A stretch of DNA of 64,000 nt from positions 1 through 64,000 of the forward strand of contig CAKZPS010000022.1 of assembly GCA_937139415.1 (NCBI GenBank). The letters are read 5' to 3'. Numbering within the stretch: the stretch's first letter is position 1; every line of letters starts with the position of its first letter. Source of the stretch: an uncultured bacterium (GTDB taxonomy: Bacteria > Atribacterota > Atribacteria > Atribacterales > Caldatribacteriaceae). Positions 12,320 to 23,042 of this stretch are shown piece after piece. The position numbers and the translations under genes were made by a program. The notes under the pieces are model-generated. The model did no database searches and had not been told where the DNA came from. It saw only the letters and a list, made by a program, of their open reading frames with translations.

Positions 12320-12475
12320 TCATCACACCACCTTTGAGGGAAATTAAAAATGGGAGCATTACTCACGCATTACTCTTAAAGCTTCCATGAAAACAAGCGA
12401 AACGCAGAGAATAAGAATCAATCCATCCTTTTCTCAAAAAACCAATGCCATAGGGTTTCAAATCGACAATTGGTC

Positions 12476-12504
12476 ATTGTAAAAGATTTACTTTGTACTG
12501 TCAA
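12476..12504 (-). promoter_or_regulatory. Promoter of rpoB-rpoC
   Basis: Minus strand: TTGACA (12499-12504), a 17-base spacer and TACAAT (12476-12481). This is a near-consensus sigma-70 type promoter that begins five bases after the stop codon of the MEMO-family gene and leaves a leader of about 150 bases before the rpoB GTG. I see no convincing ribosomal-protein binding structure in the leader. Confidence 0.87.
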
Positions 12505-12508
12505 GAGC

Positions 12509-13357
12509 TCATGGAGACAAATTTGGAAAAATTATCGACGTATATCCCACGACTTGCCTGAGTTCGCCGGTCACCTCACCACTATGAGCGTAACAGAGTA
12601 ACTCTGGCTTTTTTGCCGAAAGACCTCGATGGTATTCCATCAAGGTAGCAACGCCACCAGGTCCACAAATGCTCAGATCTTTTTCATAAACGTCCCGATA
12701 AAAGCCCTCCGTATCTAAAGAGAGAATGTGAGCGATGAGGGTATGATCTTTCTCCTCCACTACTCGTGCAGGTTCGTAATGAGAAAAATCGCTACTTGCG
12801 ATGACCACGATCTTCTCTTGCCGTGCAAGTTCTCGTAAGGCTTGAGCAAGTTCTCTTGCGATACTCAAGTCTTGCCAAGCTAAAGCTATAGGTACAATGT
12901 GAAAGCGATAAGACAAAAAGAACTGTAAAAACGGTAATTGCACTTCTAAGGAATGCTCCAATTGATGGGCTAACGAATCAATCCGCGCAGAAGGAAAAAC
13001 TTGAGAGAGAAAGTGCGTGGCTTCTCTGTCTATGGGGATAAGTCCCAAGGGTGTTTGCCAAAAGTCTTCCCCTGCCAGTGCTATCTTTTCACCTATCCCA
13101 CGATGATTTGGACCAATCAAAATTATCGTTTCAACCGGTAAACAGAGAGAGAGCGCGTAAAAAGAGTAAGCTGCTACCTTCCCAGAATACACATATCCCG
13201 CGTGAGGACTAACTACTCCATGCAGTTCTCGTATCCCTTCTAACCTCGAGCGAACTAACGCTTCTATTTCCTCGTTCACCAATGAGGCAAGTAATTTTCT
13301 CAGTTCTCTCTCCTCACCGGGGTAAAAGTATCCTGCTACCGCAGGCTTCCTCACCAT
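12509..13357 (-). CDS. MEMO1 family protein (AmmeMemoRadiSam system protein B)
   Basis: About 282 residues starting MVRKPAVAGYFYPG. The family fold relates to extradiol dioxygenases and binds metal through histidines; the matching motifs here are SPHAGYVYSG, IGPNHRG and ASSDFSHYEP. Prokaryotic members are often coded beside an AMMECR1-domain protein and a radical SAM enzyme, but neither is present here. The start ATG (13355-13357) was chosen over an upstream extension because it follows GGAGAAGGTGG and just clears the preceding stop codon. It is third in a plsC/NHL-protein/MEMO operon. Biochemical function is unknown. Confidence 0.85.
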   Translation of the reverse strand: MVRKPAVAGYFYPGEERELRKLLASLVNEEIEALVRSRLEGIRELHGVVSPHAGYVYSGKVAAYSFYALSLCLPVETIILIGPNHRGIGEKIALAGEDFWQTPLGLIPIDREATHFLSQVFPSARIDSLAHQLEHSLEVQLPFLQFFLSYRFHIVPIALAWQDLSIARELAQALRELARQEKIVVIASSDFSHYEPARVVEEKDHTLIAHILSLDTEGFYRDVYEKDLSICGPGGVATLMEYHRGLSAKKPELLCYAHSGEVTGELRQVVGYTSIIFPNLSP

Positions 13358-13359
13358 GA

Positions 13360-14739
13360 TTACCACCTTCTCCGATGCACCTTCAAACGGTAAAAAACGA
13401 CAAGAAGCACCAAAAGTATGAGCGCCAAAAAGAGCAGCAAAAGATTTGAACCCCCTACTAAAAGGAAAGAGGTCCACACCAAGGTGAATAGAGCAGGCAA
13501 ATAACCGCGCTTGAATGACTGTGCGTATAACTCTCGGGCGTGTTGGAGATCCCCATCTTGCTTCAGATTATTTCCTTTCTCATAATACAACTTCCCCAAC
13601 ATTTTCTTCCAGTGATCTCTTCTCGCCTCATCGCTCATAAATAGTTCTTCTGCCTGAGTAATCATCCCTTCTATATCTCCACGCCTCTGAAGAAACTCAA
13701 AAACCATTTCTGCCACTTCAGGGTCTCTTCTCTCCTGAGGTGAAAGGCGCTGCCAAAGGGCAAAGAACTCTTCCTCCTCCCCCCGATGAGCCAGGGAGAG
13801 CAAGTGTTTCTTAGGCTGAAGCAAAGCAGCTACATCAATGGCCTTTATTCGACTATTCCCTGCATCGGCCACCCAAAGAAAACCCTCCTCATCAACCCAC
13901 ACTCCTTCAGGATAAGAAAATTCCAAAGCTCCAACACCCTCCTTGCCACCAATAATGGCAAGGAGAGATCCCTTTCGGTCGTAAATTTTAATGCGGTGAT
14001 TGCGGTAATCGGAAATAAAAACAAAGTCCCCCCGCACAAATATGTAACGAGGATGATGAAAATCACCCTCCCCTTCGCCACCTTGACCAAAGCGAAACAA
14101 AAACTTTCCTGTCCGATCTAAAACTTGGATGCAATTGTGGGCAGTATCAACCACCCATATGAGACCTTCTTCATCAACCACAACTCCTCGTGGATAGTAA
14201 AATTCTCCGTCCCCCATCCCCTCCTTACCAATAGAGGCAATTTCTTCACCCGAAGAGCGAAAAACGATAATCCGTGAATTTCCCGTGTCAGCCACATAGA
14301 TGTTACCAGCCTCATCAATCCATATTCCTCGCGGTTCACGAAAAGAACCACTGGTAGGCTTCAAAGATCCTATAAGAGCAAGTTTTTCTGCATCGAAAAT
14401 CTTCACCTGATTCCCTTTCTGTTCTACCACGAAAAGTTTCCCCCCTCTTTTCGCTAATCCTACTGGCCCTTGGAGTCCATTCAAAGCTCGAAGAAAACGT
14501 CCTTGCCGGTCAAAAACTAAAACTCGATTGTTGCCCCAATCACTTACCCAGATAGTTTGTTTTTCGTGATCCACGAAAAGTCCCACCGGATAATTCATGA
14601 AAGGAACGTCTCCACCAACTTCTTCAATGTTTATCTTTAATTCCCAAGGAAATTCTAGCCCCAACACCTCTTGAAAACAAAACCACGTTAACAGAAGAAA
14701 GGAGAGCAATAACTTAACACGCAATTTCTTTGCCGGCAT
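13360..14739 (-). CDS. NHL-repeat protein with signal peptide and C-terminal membrane anchor
   Basis: 459 residues. Residues 1-27 form a signal peptide. Residues about 30-310 hold six or so NHL repeats (recurring forms such as YPRGVVVDEEGLIWVVDTAHN, GIWIDEAGNIYVADTGNSR and GVWVDEEGFLWVADAGNSR), which should fold as a beta-propeller outside the cell. A helical stretch around 320-410 looks like TPR or SEL1-like repeats, and a strongly hydrophobic segment near 425-450 ends in a basic tail (KVHRRRW), so the propeller is probably tethered to the membrane. It overlaps plsC by 26 bases and is followed two bases later by the MEMO gene. The ligand is unknown. Confidence 0.82.
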   Translation of the reverse strand: MPAKKLRVKLLLSFLLLTWFCFQEVLGLEFPWELKINIEEVGGDVPFMNYPVGLFVDHEKQTIWVSDWGNNRVLVFDRQGRFLRALNGLQGPVGLAKRGGKLFVVEQKGNQVKIFDAEKLALIGSLKPTSGSFREPRGIWIDEAGNIYVADTGNSRIIVFRSSGEEIASIGKEGMGDGEFYYPRGVVVDEEGLIWVVDTAHNCIQVLDRTGKFLFRFGQGGEGEGDFHHPRYIFVRGDFVFISDYRNHRIKIYDRKGSLLAIIGGKEGVGALEFSYPEGVWVDEEGFLWVADAGNSRIKAIDVAALLQPKKHLLSLAHRGEEEEFFALWQRLSPQERRDPEVAEMVFEFLQRRGDIEGMITQAEELFMSDEARRDHWKKMLGKLYYEKGNNLKQDGDLQHARELYAQSFKRGYLPALFTLVWTSFLLVGGSNLLLLFLALILLVLLVVFYRLKVHRRRW

Positions 14740-15331
14740 GGATTAATACCTCCATCTCTCGCCTAATCCTTTGTGTTAGTTGCTCTGTTTCTTGAGGGAA
14801 AGAAAGATCGAGACGAGAAAAAGAAACGGCCACCCGGGAAAACCGAGGAACGGTTCTTCCCCGTGGCAAGCTCTCATAAGTACCACAAATCCCGGCTACT
14901 ACCACCGGGACCTGGACCTTAAGGAGTAACTTTACTACCCCTGGTTTAAAATCTCTTACCGCACCATCATTCCGGGTACCCTCCGGGAAGAGACACACCA
15001 CCTTGCCCTCTTTGAGCAAGGTAAAGATCTGTTTCACTGCCACTTGATCTACTTCTTTTCTTCGTAGCGGAAATGCGCCCAGAGCGCGTAAAAAATAACT
15101 CGCCACAGGATTGCGAAAAAGTTCTTCTTTGGCCACAAAATACACCCGTCGCGGAGAGGCACATCCAATGACGATGGGATCGAGATAACTCGAGTGATTA
15201 GCCACAATAATACACGGTCCATCTTGCGGGATAGAAGAGCAGCTACTCACATGAAAACGGAAAAAAATCTTGAGTAAGAATAGGGCTAAATACTTACTCA
15301 AAAAATAAATCATGGTATGAGGCACTTTCAA
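14714..15331 (-). CDS. plsC: 1-acyl-sn-glycerol-3-phosphate acyltransferase (PlsC family)
   Basis: Membrane acyltransferase that makes phosphatidic acid. It has the HX4D catalytic motif in NHSSYLD (about residue 46), the second block FPEGTR (about 118), and an N-terminal hydrophobic helix; about 205 residues, on the short side but normal for bacterial PlsC. The start is uncertain: TTG at 15331, GTG at 15325 and ATG at 15313 are all in frame without a strong ribosome binding site. A near-consensus promoter lies just upstream, so this is the first gene of a three-gene unit. Confidence 0.87.
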   Translation of the reverse strand: MKVPHTMIYFLSKYLALFLLKIFFRFHVSSCSSIPQDGPCIIVANHSSYLDPIVIGCASPRRVYFVAKEELFRNPVASYFLRALGAFPLRRKEVDQVAVKQIFTLLKEGKVVCLFPEGTRNDGAVRDFKPGVVKLLLKVQVPVVVAGICGTYESLPRGRTVPRFSRVAVSFSRLDLSFPQETEQLTQRIRREMEVLIHAGKEIAC

Positions 15332-15380
15332 TCAAGGAGTTTCTCGTTCCGACCGATCACTCTGACATCTCTCCCTCCGT

Positions 15381-15409
15381 ATTATACGTTCACGGAAGAA
15401 AAGAGACAA
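15381..15409 (-). promoter_or_regulatory. Promoter of plsC/NHL/MEMO operon
   Basis: Minus strand TTGTCT (15404-15409), 17 bases, then a perfect TATAAT (15381-15386). It fills the 85-base gap between the atpC stop and plsC. Confidence 0.82.
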
Positions 15410-15416
15410 TCCTTCT

Positions 15417-18123
<2,707 letters not shown>

Positions 18124-18125
18124 AT

Positions 18126-19646
18126 TTATTTCGCTATTTTTTTGAGAAAGCTTTGATTAAAAATCAGGAGCAAATCTCTCATTTTTTGCTCCAACTCCCC
18201 AGAGAGAACCTCTTCTTTCTCTAATCGTTCACAGAGTGCCGAATCTTTGTCCTGGACGTAGAGATACAATTGATTTTCCCACTCTTTGATCTCTCCTTCC
18301 GGAATTTCATCAATGAGTCCTTCGGTTATGGCAAAGACACTCAGTACTTCCCAACCTAATCTCAGGGGTTGTCCTTGGGGTTGGGTTAAGAGCCGCAATG
18401 CTTTTTTACCATGCATGAGTTGCTTTTTGGTCACTTCGTCTAAATCGGCGCTGAACCGTGCAAAATCTTCCAATTCAAAGTACTGGGACAGATCCAAGCG
18501 CAAGCGTCGAGCCACTCGCTTCATGATCGACGTCTGTGCTTCTCCCCCCACCCGAGAGACAGAAAGACCGATATTAATAGCCGGCATGAAACCTTGCGCC
18601 ACCAAATTGCTCTCCAAATAAATTTGCCCATCGGTAATGGAAATGATATTGGTGGGAATATAGGCAGAAATATCACCTTCTTGGGTCTCTACAATGGGGA
18701 AAGCGCTCATGGATCCGCCGCCCAATTCCTCACTCAGCTGGGCACTACGTTCCAAAAGACTCGAATGGATGTAAAAAATATCCCCGGGATAAGATTCCCG
18801 CCCCGGAGACCTACGCATCAAAAGAGACAGCGCTCGGTAAGCATTGGCGTGTTTTGAGAGGTCGTCATAAACGATGAGCACGTCTTCTCCCTGATACATA
18901 AAATACTCGCCCATAGCACAGGCAGCGTAAGGGGTGAGATATACCAAAGCTGCGGGGTCTTCTGCAGAGGTAGCCACCATGATTGTGTATTTTAGCGCTC
19001 CAAAAGAACGAAGCACTTTCGCAACTTCGACGATCGTGGACAACTTCTGGCCTATAGCCGCGTAGATACAAAGCACATTCTTCCCTTTTTGGTTGAGAAT
19101 AACATCCAAAGCCAGCGAAGTTTTTCCGGTCCGTCGATCGCCAATGATGAGCTCCCTCTGGCCCTTTCCCAAAGGGATCATGGAATCAAGAATCTTCACC
19201 CCGGTGAGGAGAGATCGCCGTACCGGAACACGCTTAGTAATCGGAGGAGCCGCGACAAACGCCGGTCTCCTCGTTTGACAAAGCGGAGGTTGGCCCCCAT
19301 CTAAGGCATCTCCCAGAGGATTCACTACTCTCCCAATGAGCTCTTTTCCTACCGGCACAGAGAAGACTTGCTCGGTACGAAATACGGGGTCCCCGGAGCG
19401 AAGTATGGAATAATCTCCTAAAACAATACACCGTAAATATTCTTTCTCCAGGTTGAAAACCTGACCAGGAATTTTACCAGCGAAGAGAAGAAATTCTCCC
19501 AACATCGCTTTGCGCAAACCTCTTACCGAAGCAACTCCATCCTGTACCTCTAAAAGTTCGCCAATTTCTCGGACTTCAGGTTTTATCTTATAAGTTCGGA
19601 CAACTTCCTTCGCCCTTTGTAAAACATTCTCCAAAACGACCCCCAT
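18126..19646 (-). CDS. atpA: ATP synthase F1 alpha subunit
   Basis: About 506 residues. Non-catalytic nucleotide-binding subunit with Walker A GDRRTGKT (the family usually has GDRQTGKT) and the arginine-finger block SVSRVGGEAQ. The ATG at 19644-19646 was preferred to the TTG at 19655, because GAGGG lies ten bases before the ATG but directly abuts the TTG. Coded between the delta and gamma genes in canonical order. Confidence 0.95.
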   Translation of the reverse strand: MGVVLENVLQRAKEVVRTYKIKPEVREIGELLEVQDGVASVRGLRKAMLGEFLLFAGKIPGQVFNLEKEYLRCIVLGDYSILRSGDPVFRTEQVFSVPVGKELIGRVVNPLGDALDGGQPPLCQTRRPAFVAAPPITKRVPVRRSLLTGVKILDSMIPLGKGQRELIIGDRRTGKTSLALDVILNQKGKNVLCIYAAIGQKLSTIVEVAKVLRSFGALKYTIMVATSAEDPAALVYLTPYAACAMGEYFMYQGEDVLIVYDDLSKHANAYRALSLLMRRSPGRESYPGDIFYIHSSLLERSAQLSEELGGGSMSAFPIVETQEGDISAYIPTNIISITDGQIYLESNLVAQGFMPAINIGLSVSRVGGEAQTSIMKRVARRLRLDLSQYFELEDFARFSADLDEVTKKQLMHGKKALRLLTQPQGQPLRLGWEVLSVFAITEGLIDEIPEGEIKEWENQLYLYVQDKDSALCERLEKEEVLSGELEQKMRDLLLIFNQSFLKKIAK

Positions 19647-19651
19647 GGTTT

Positions 19652-19882
19652 TCAATCCCTCAAAATGGCTTCCTTCATTCGTTGTAACTGGGTCTTTACA
19701 CTACAATCGATAATCATGTCGCGGAAAAACACTACAATGCCTCCGATGAGGGAAGGATCCACCTCCTCCTCTATGGAAAAGAGCCCCGTTTTCACGACTC
19801 GCGATAACTTTTCACGAATTATGTCTCTTTGTTCTTCAGTGAGAGGGAGAGGTGACACGACCCTAATCGTTTCTCTGTCCAT
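19652..19882 (-). CDS. atpH: ATP synthase delta subunit reduced to its C-terminal domain
   Basis: Only 76 residues, whereas delta/OSCP subunits are normally about 175-185. What is present matches the C-terminal half: SPLPLTEEQRDIIREKLS, then EEEVDPSLIGGIVV, then SVKTQLQRMKEAI. The N-terminal six-helix bundle that holds the tops of the alpha subunits is missing. It is not a simple frameshift, because the DNA upstream is occupied by atpF, whose last 20 bases overlap this gene, and no delta-like sequence is seen in other frames. Position between atpF and atpA is canonical. This domain is the one that binds subunit b, so it may link b to F1 by a different contact. Confidence 0.85.
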   Translation of the reverse strand: MDRETIRVVSPLPLTEEQRDIIREKLSRVVKTGLFSIEEEVDPSLIGGIVVFFRDMIIDCSVKTQLQRMKEAILRD

Positions 19883-20387
19883 GACCCACTTCCATCACTG
19901 CTTCCAATTGTTTCATTGCCTCTTCAAACATGTTGGCAATGATCTGAGTCTGTATCTCAGGAGTAATTTGAGATTGCAGGAATTTCTTTATTACTTCTTC
20001 GGCAACGTTCACCATTTCCTCTTTCATGGTACTGAACAATTTTTCAACTTCTTTTTTCGCCCTTTTTTCATACTCCTTTCTGATTTTTTCACCTTCCTCA
20101 AAAGCCTCGCGAACAATCTCTTCTTTGATTTTAGCAGCCTCGAGCCTCGCCTGGTCAATCGTTCGTACATACTCCTCTTTAAGGTTTTTCTTCTCTTCGA
20201 GCAAGGATTGCTTCATCTTCTCAAGTGTCTCCTTCTCCTCGGCAATCTTCTGCAATTCTCCTTTAATGAGCTGAGACCGCCGATCTAAAGCCTTGACCAC
20301 CGGTTTAAAGAGAAAACGGAACAACAAGAAAACCAAGGCCACAAAATTGACGACTTGAAGAACAATGCTTCGATCGACACGAATCAC
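19863..20387 (-). CDS. atpF: ATP synthase Fo b subunit
   Basis: 174 residues. One N-terminal membrane helix (VLQVVNFVALVFLLFRFLF) is followed by a long charged coiled coil rich in Glu, Lys and Ala, the peripheral stalk. The start is GTG at 20385-20387. The C-terminus is slightly long and overlaps the truncated delta gene by 20 bases; with delta lacking its N-domain, the last 30 residues might make contacts that delta normally makes (inference). Confidence 0.93.
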   Translation of the reverse strand: MIRVDRSIVLQVVNFVALVFLLFRFLFKPVVKALDRRSQLIKGELQKIAEEKETLEKMKQSLLEEKKNLKEEYVRTIDQARLEAAKIKEEIVREAFEEGEKIRKEYEKRAKKEVEKLFSTMKEEMVNVAEEVIKKFLQSQITPEIQTQIIANMFEEAMKQLEAVMEVGHGQRND

Positions 20388-20402
20388 GTGCGAAGCACTT
20401 CC

Positions 20403-20669
20403 CTATTTGAAAACATATCGAAAAAGTGGATTAGCGAAAAGAAGTATCAAAGAGACAACCAAAACATAAATCGCCAGCGACTCGAGCATCGCCAAACCAA
20501 CAAAGAGGGTTCTACTGATGGGTCCAGTTGCTTCCGGCTGACGAGCAATACTCTCAAGTGCTTGAGCACATGCCCGTCCCTGGCCTAAAGCAGGAAATAC
20601 GACTCCAAAGGCAATAGAAAATCCGGCAGTAAAAACGGTGACACATAAAAACAGTATTTCTCCCTGCAT
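20403..20669 (-). CDS. atpE: ATP synthase Fo c subunit, sodium-type signature
   Basis: 88 residues, two transmembrane helices joined by the polar loop ARQPEATG. Numbering from the ATG at 20667-20669 (behind GGAGG), it has Gln30 in the first helix and Glu63-Ser64 with Tyr68 in the second. Together these match the sodium-binding residues of Ilyobacter tartaricus subunit c (Gln32, Glu65, Ser66, Tyr70), though Thr67 of that site is Leu here. Proton-type c subunits usually lack the Gln and Ser. The rotor therefore probably carries Na+. Confidence 0.93.
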   Translation of the reverse strand: MQGEILFLCVTVFTAGFSIAFGVVFPALGQGRACAQALESIARQPEATGPISRTLFVGLAMLESLAIYVLVVSLILLFANPLFRYVFK

Positions 20670-20708
20670 GCTCTCATCCTCCTTCAAGCATTAGAGGGAA
20701 TTATACAA

Positions 20709-21377
20709 CTAACCCTCGTGAACTTCAACCGCAGCACTGATATACACCACCGTTAAAATGGTAAAAATATATGCTTGGATAACGCCGGTAAAGACACTAA
20801 AAAGCATCATAGGAATAGGAACAAAGAGCGGCGAAAGGAGAAAGAAAATGCCAATAATGATTTCTTCTCCCAAAATATTGCCAAAGAGACGTAAGGCTAA
20901 AGAGAAAGTACGAGTAATTTCACTGATGATATGAAAAGGCAATAAAATAGGCGAGGGGGAAACATATTCTCGAAAATACCCTCGCACCCCCCGCATGGCA
21001 ATTCCGTAGAAGGGGACAGCGAAAAAGACCACCAATGCCAAGGCGAAGGCAGTGTTGAAATCCGAAGTCGGAGCCTTGAGTCCGGGCACTAAATGAGCGA
21101 TACTTGCAGTACCGATGAACAGTGCTAAACTCCCCACCAGGGGCAAAAATTTTCTCCCGTTTCCCGGCGACATACCCTCGATAAGATTGATAATCGCTTC
21201 CACAAAGAGTTCCACAATGTTCTGCAAGCGAGTGGGTACAGGGTTCATTCGACGGGTGATGAACCAAGAAAGTATTACCAGAAAAGCCATAACTATCCAG
21301 GTCGAGACTACTGTCTTCGTAACCGGGAGACCAAGAAAATAGAAAAAGACTTGCGGATTAAAGAGTTCTTCCATCAT
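20709..21377 (-). CDS. atpB: ATP synthase Fo a subunit
   Basis: 222 residues, five or six membrane helices. The essential arginine lies in the LALRLFGNILGEE block of the penultimate helix region, and the final helix segment is typical. It forms the ion half-channels facing the c-ring. Two ATGs are possible (21375-21377 or 21372-21374), and GGGAGGG fits the second slightly better. It overlaps the upstream atpI-like gene by 20 bases. Confidence 0.94.
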   Translation of the reverse strand: MMEELFNPQVFFYFLGLPVTKTVVSTWIVMAFLVILSWFITRRMNPVPTRLQNIVELFVEAIINLIEGMSPGNGRKFLPLVGSLALFIGTASIAHLVPGLKAPTSDFNTAFALALVVFFAVPFYGIAMRGVRGYFREYVSPSPILLPFHIISEITRTFSLALRLFGNILGEEIIIGIFFLLSPLFVPIPMMLFSVFTGVIQAYIFTILTVVYISAAVEVHEG

Positions 21378-21648
21378 TACCCTCCCTTCTCCAAAGATGG
21401 TGCTCCCAAAACCACACTAAAAGAAAGTAGCTCACCGAAAAAGAAAGGAGGAAAGAGAAAATTTGGGCATGAAAATAGTGAAGCCATACACCAATTATTC
21501 CTCCTGCCACAGAGAGACGGAATAAAATTCCTCTCCCCAAAGAAAAACGGTGATCGTTGATCACTTGCTTTACAAAATACCACAATAACCAAATATCCGA
21601 TACGGCTAAAAGTATACCACCAACAGTGCTAATGAATATTTTTATCAT
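21358..21648 (-). CDS. atpI: AtpI-like small membrane protein (ATP synthase assembly)
   Basis: 96 residues with about four hydrophobic segments, coded directly before atpB and overlapping it. Size, topology and position fit the loosely conserved AtpI/subunit I family that helps assemble the c-ring. No catalytic motif is expected. Sequence conservation in this family is poor, so the name rests mainly on position. The stop of atpZ lies inside its 5' end. Confidence 0.68.
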   Translation of the reverse strand: MIKIFISTVGGILLAVSDIWLLWYFVKQVINDHRFSLGRGILFRLSVAGGIIGVWLHYFHAQIFSFLLSFSVSYFLLVWFWEHHLWRREGNDGRTL

Positions 21649-21889
21649 GAGGCGTATTCTTCCTGTTGATTTTACGACTTTCTTTCATAAGAAAATCGTA
21701 GAGATTGTAAAAACCTAACATGGCACCCAAGACTAAGCAAGAAAGCGTCCAAGAAAAACCCAAGGGATACCGGCAATCGAGGTACTGACCGAGGAAAAGT
21801 CCTAAGAGTATAGGCATCACCGTAATCCAGGCAAGATCCCACAAAATACTTATCCCTCGAAAGATATCTTCTTTATCCCATTTACCCAT
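21629..21889 (-). CDS. atpZ: AtpZ-like two-helix membrane protein
   Basis: About 86 residues starting MGKWDKEDIFRGISILWDLAW, with two transmembrane helices containing LGLFLGQYLD and LGAMLGFYNLYDFL. This matches the AtpZ family (putative F0F1-ATPase subunit associated with Mg2+/Ca2+ transport), often the first gene of sodium-type atp operons. The ATG at 21887-21889 overlaps the end of wecB, tying the atp genes to the upstream cell-envelope genes. Confidence 0.78.
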   Translation of the reverse strand: MGKWDKEDIFRGISILWDLAWITVMPILLGLFLGQYLDCRYPLGFSWTLSCLVLGAMLGFYNLYDFLMKESRKINRKNTPHDKNIH

Positions 21890-23042
21890 AGATGAAGGGA
21901 ACGAATTCCTCCACGTCTTCATGGTGAAGACCAAAGAAACCCTCAATCACTCGAAGAATCCGCCACGAAGCTTTCCCATCGCCAAAGAGAAGCCGTTTCA
22001 TCGAGGAAACCCCCCTATCCTCCATGAACTTGAGTGCTTCGGCAACAATTCTCTCCTGATCGCATCCTACTAAAACTCCAAGACCAGCTTCCACAATTTC
22101 TGGCCTCTCCGTTGACTCTCGGGTGATCAGGGTAGGAACACCTAAGGAAACAGCCTCTTCCTGCACTCCTCCGGAGTCGGTGATGACCAGAGAAGAACGG
22201 GAGAGAAGATAGACAAAATCGGGATACTCTAAGCTCCCCAAGAGAAAAATCCGCGGCAGAGAAGCGAGTTCACTGTACACCACCTCCTTCACCACCGGAT
22301 TGGGGTGGACGGGAAAGAAAATTTTCACCCGAGAATGAGCAGAAACTAAGGTCTTCAGCGCTTGGGCGATATTACGTATTCCTTCTCCCCAGTTCTCTCG
22401 GCGATGGGCGGTAACCACAATAATGAAACTTCCCTGGTCATCTCTGAGCTCTTTTTCAAGAAGTGGATGACTTGTGGCAACGTTTCTCTGCAAAATCCAC
22501 AGTAGAGCGTCAACGACGGTATTCCCGGTAAGGAAAATTTTTCCCTCTTCAATGCTCTCTTTGAGAAGATTTGTTTTCGCAAGCGGAGTAGGAGCAAAAT
22601 GAAGGTCTACCATACGAGCAATTAAGACACGATTCATTTCTTCGGGAAAGGGACGGTACTTCTCGCCGGTTCGTAAACCCGCCTCCACATGTCCTAAGGG
22701 GATTTGAGCATAGAAAGAAGACAAAGCACCGCAGAGAGCAGTAGTCGTATCGCCTTGGACAAACAAGAAATCGGGGTGCTCTAACTCAAAAATTTCCTCT
22801 AATTTTTGGATTATTCGAGCAGTGAGAGAACCTAAGGACTGTTTCTCTGTCATAACTTGTAAGTCATAATCTGGAATAAGTTCGAAGACTTTCAAAAACT
22901 CGTGGGACATGTCCTGATGCTGACCGGTATTGATAATTTTTACCCCAAATCGAGGGTGGGACTGAAAAGCCATAATAAGAGGGGCAAGCTTGATGACTTC
23001 AGGGCGGGTTCCCAAAACGAAGAAAACCTTAATTTTTTTCAA
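21882..23042 (-). CDS. wecB: UDP-N-acetylglucosamine 2-epimerase (non-hydrolysing)
   Basis: Interconverts UDP-GlcNAc and UDP-ManNAc for surface glycans or wall polymers. The 386-residue GT-B fold protein shows the N-terminal GTRPEVIKLAPL, the GHVEAGLRTG block and the nucleotide-binding DSGGVQEEA block. The start is TTG at 23040-23042, inside the 3' end of wecA. Its product is consistent with the neighbouring WecA/TagO-type glycan initiation enzyme. Confidence 0.93.
   Translation of the reverse strand: MKKIKVFFVLGTRPEVIKLAPLIMAFQSHPRFGVKIINTGQHQDMSHEFLKVFELIPDYDLQVMTEKQSLGSLTARIIQKLEEIFELEHPDFLFVQGDTTTALCGALSSFYAQIPLGHVEAGLRTGEKYRPFPEEMNRVLIARMVDLHFAPTPLAKTNLLKESIEEGKIFLTGNTVVDALLWILQRNVATSHPLLEKELRDDQGSFIIVVTAHRRENWGEGIRNIAQALKTLVSAHSRVKIFFPVHPNPVVKEVVYSELASLPRIFLLGSLEYPDFVYLLSRSSLVITDSGGVQEEAVSLGVPTLITRESTERPEIVEAGLGVLVGCDQERIVAEALKFMEDRGVSSMKRLLFGDGKASWRILRVIEGFFGLHHEDVEEFVPFIYG

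Noticed and set aside
12436-12474. ACCAAT...ATTGGT plus T-run in the rpoB leader as an attenuator
   Set aside because: The upstream arm lies at or before the expected transcription start from the 12.48 kb promoter, so most of it would not be in the RNA, and the loop is long.
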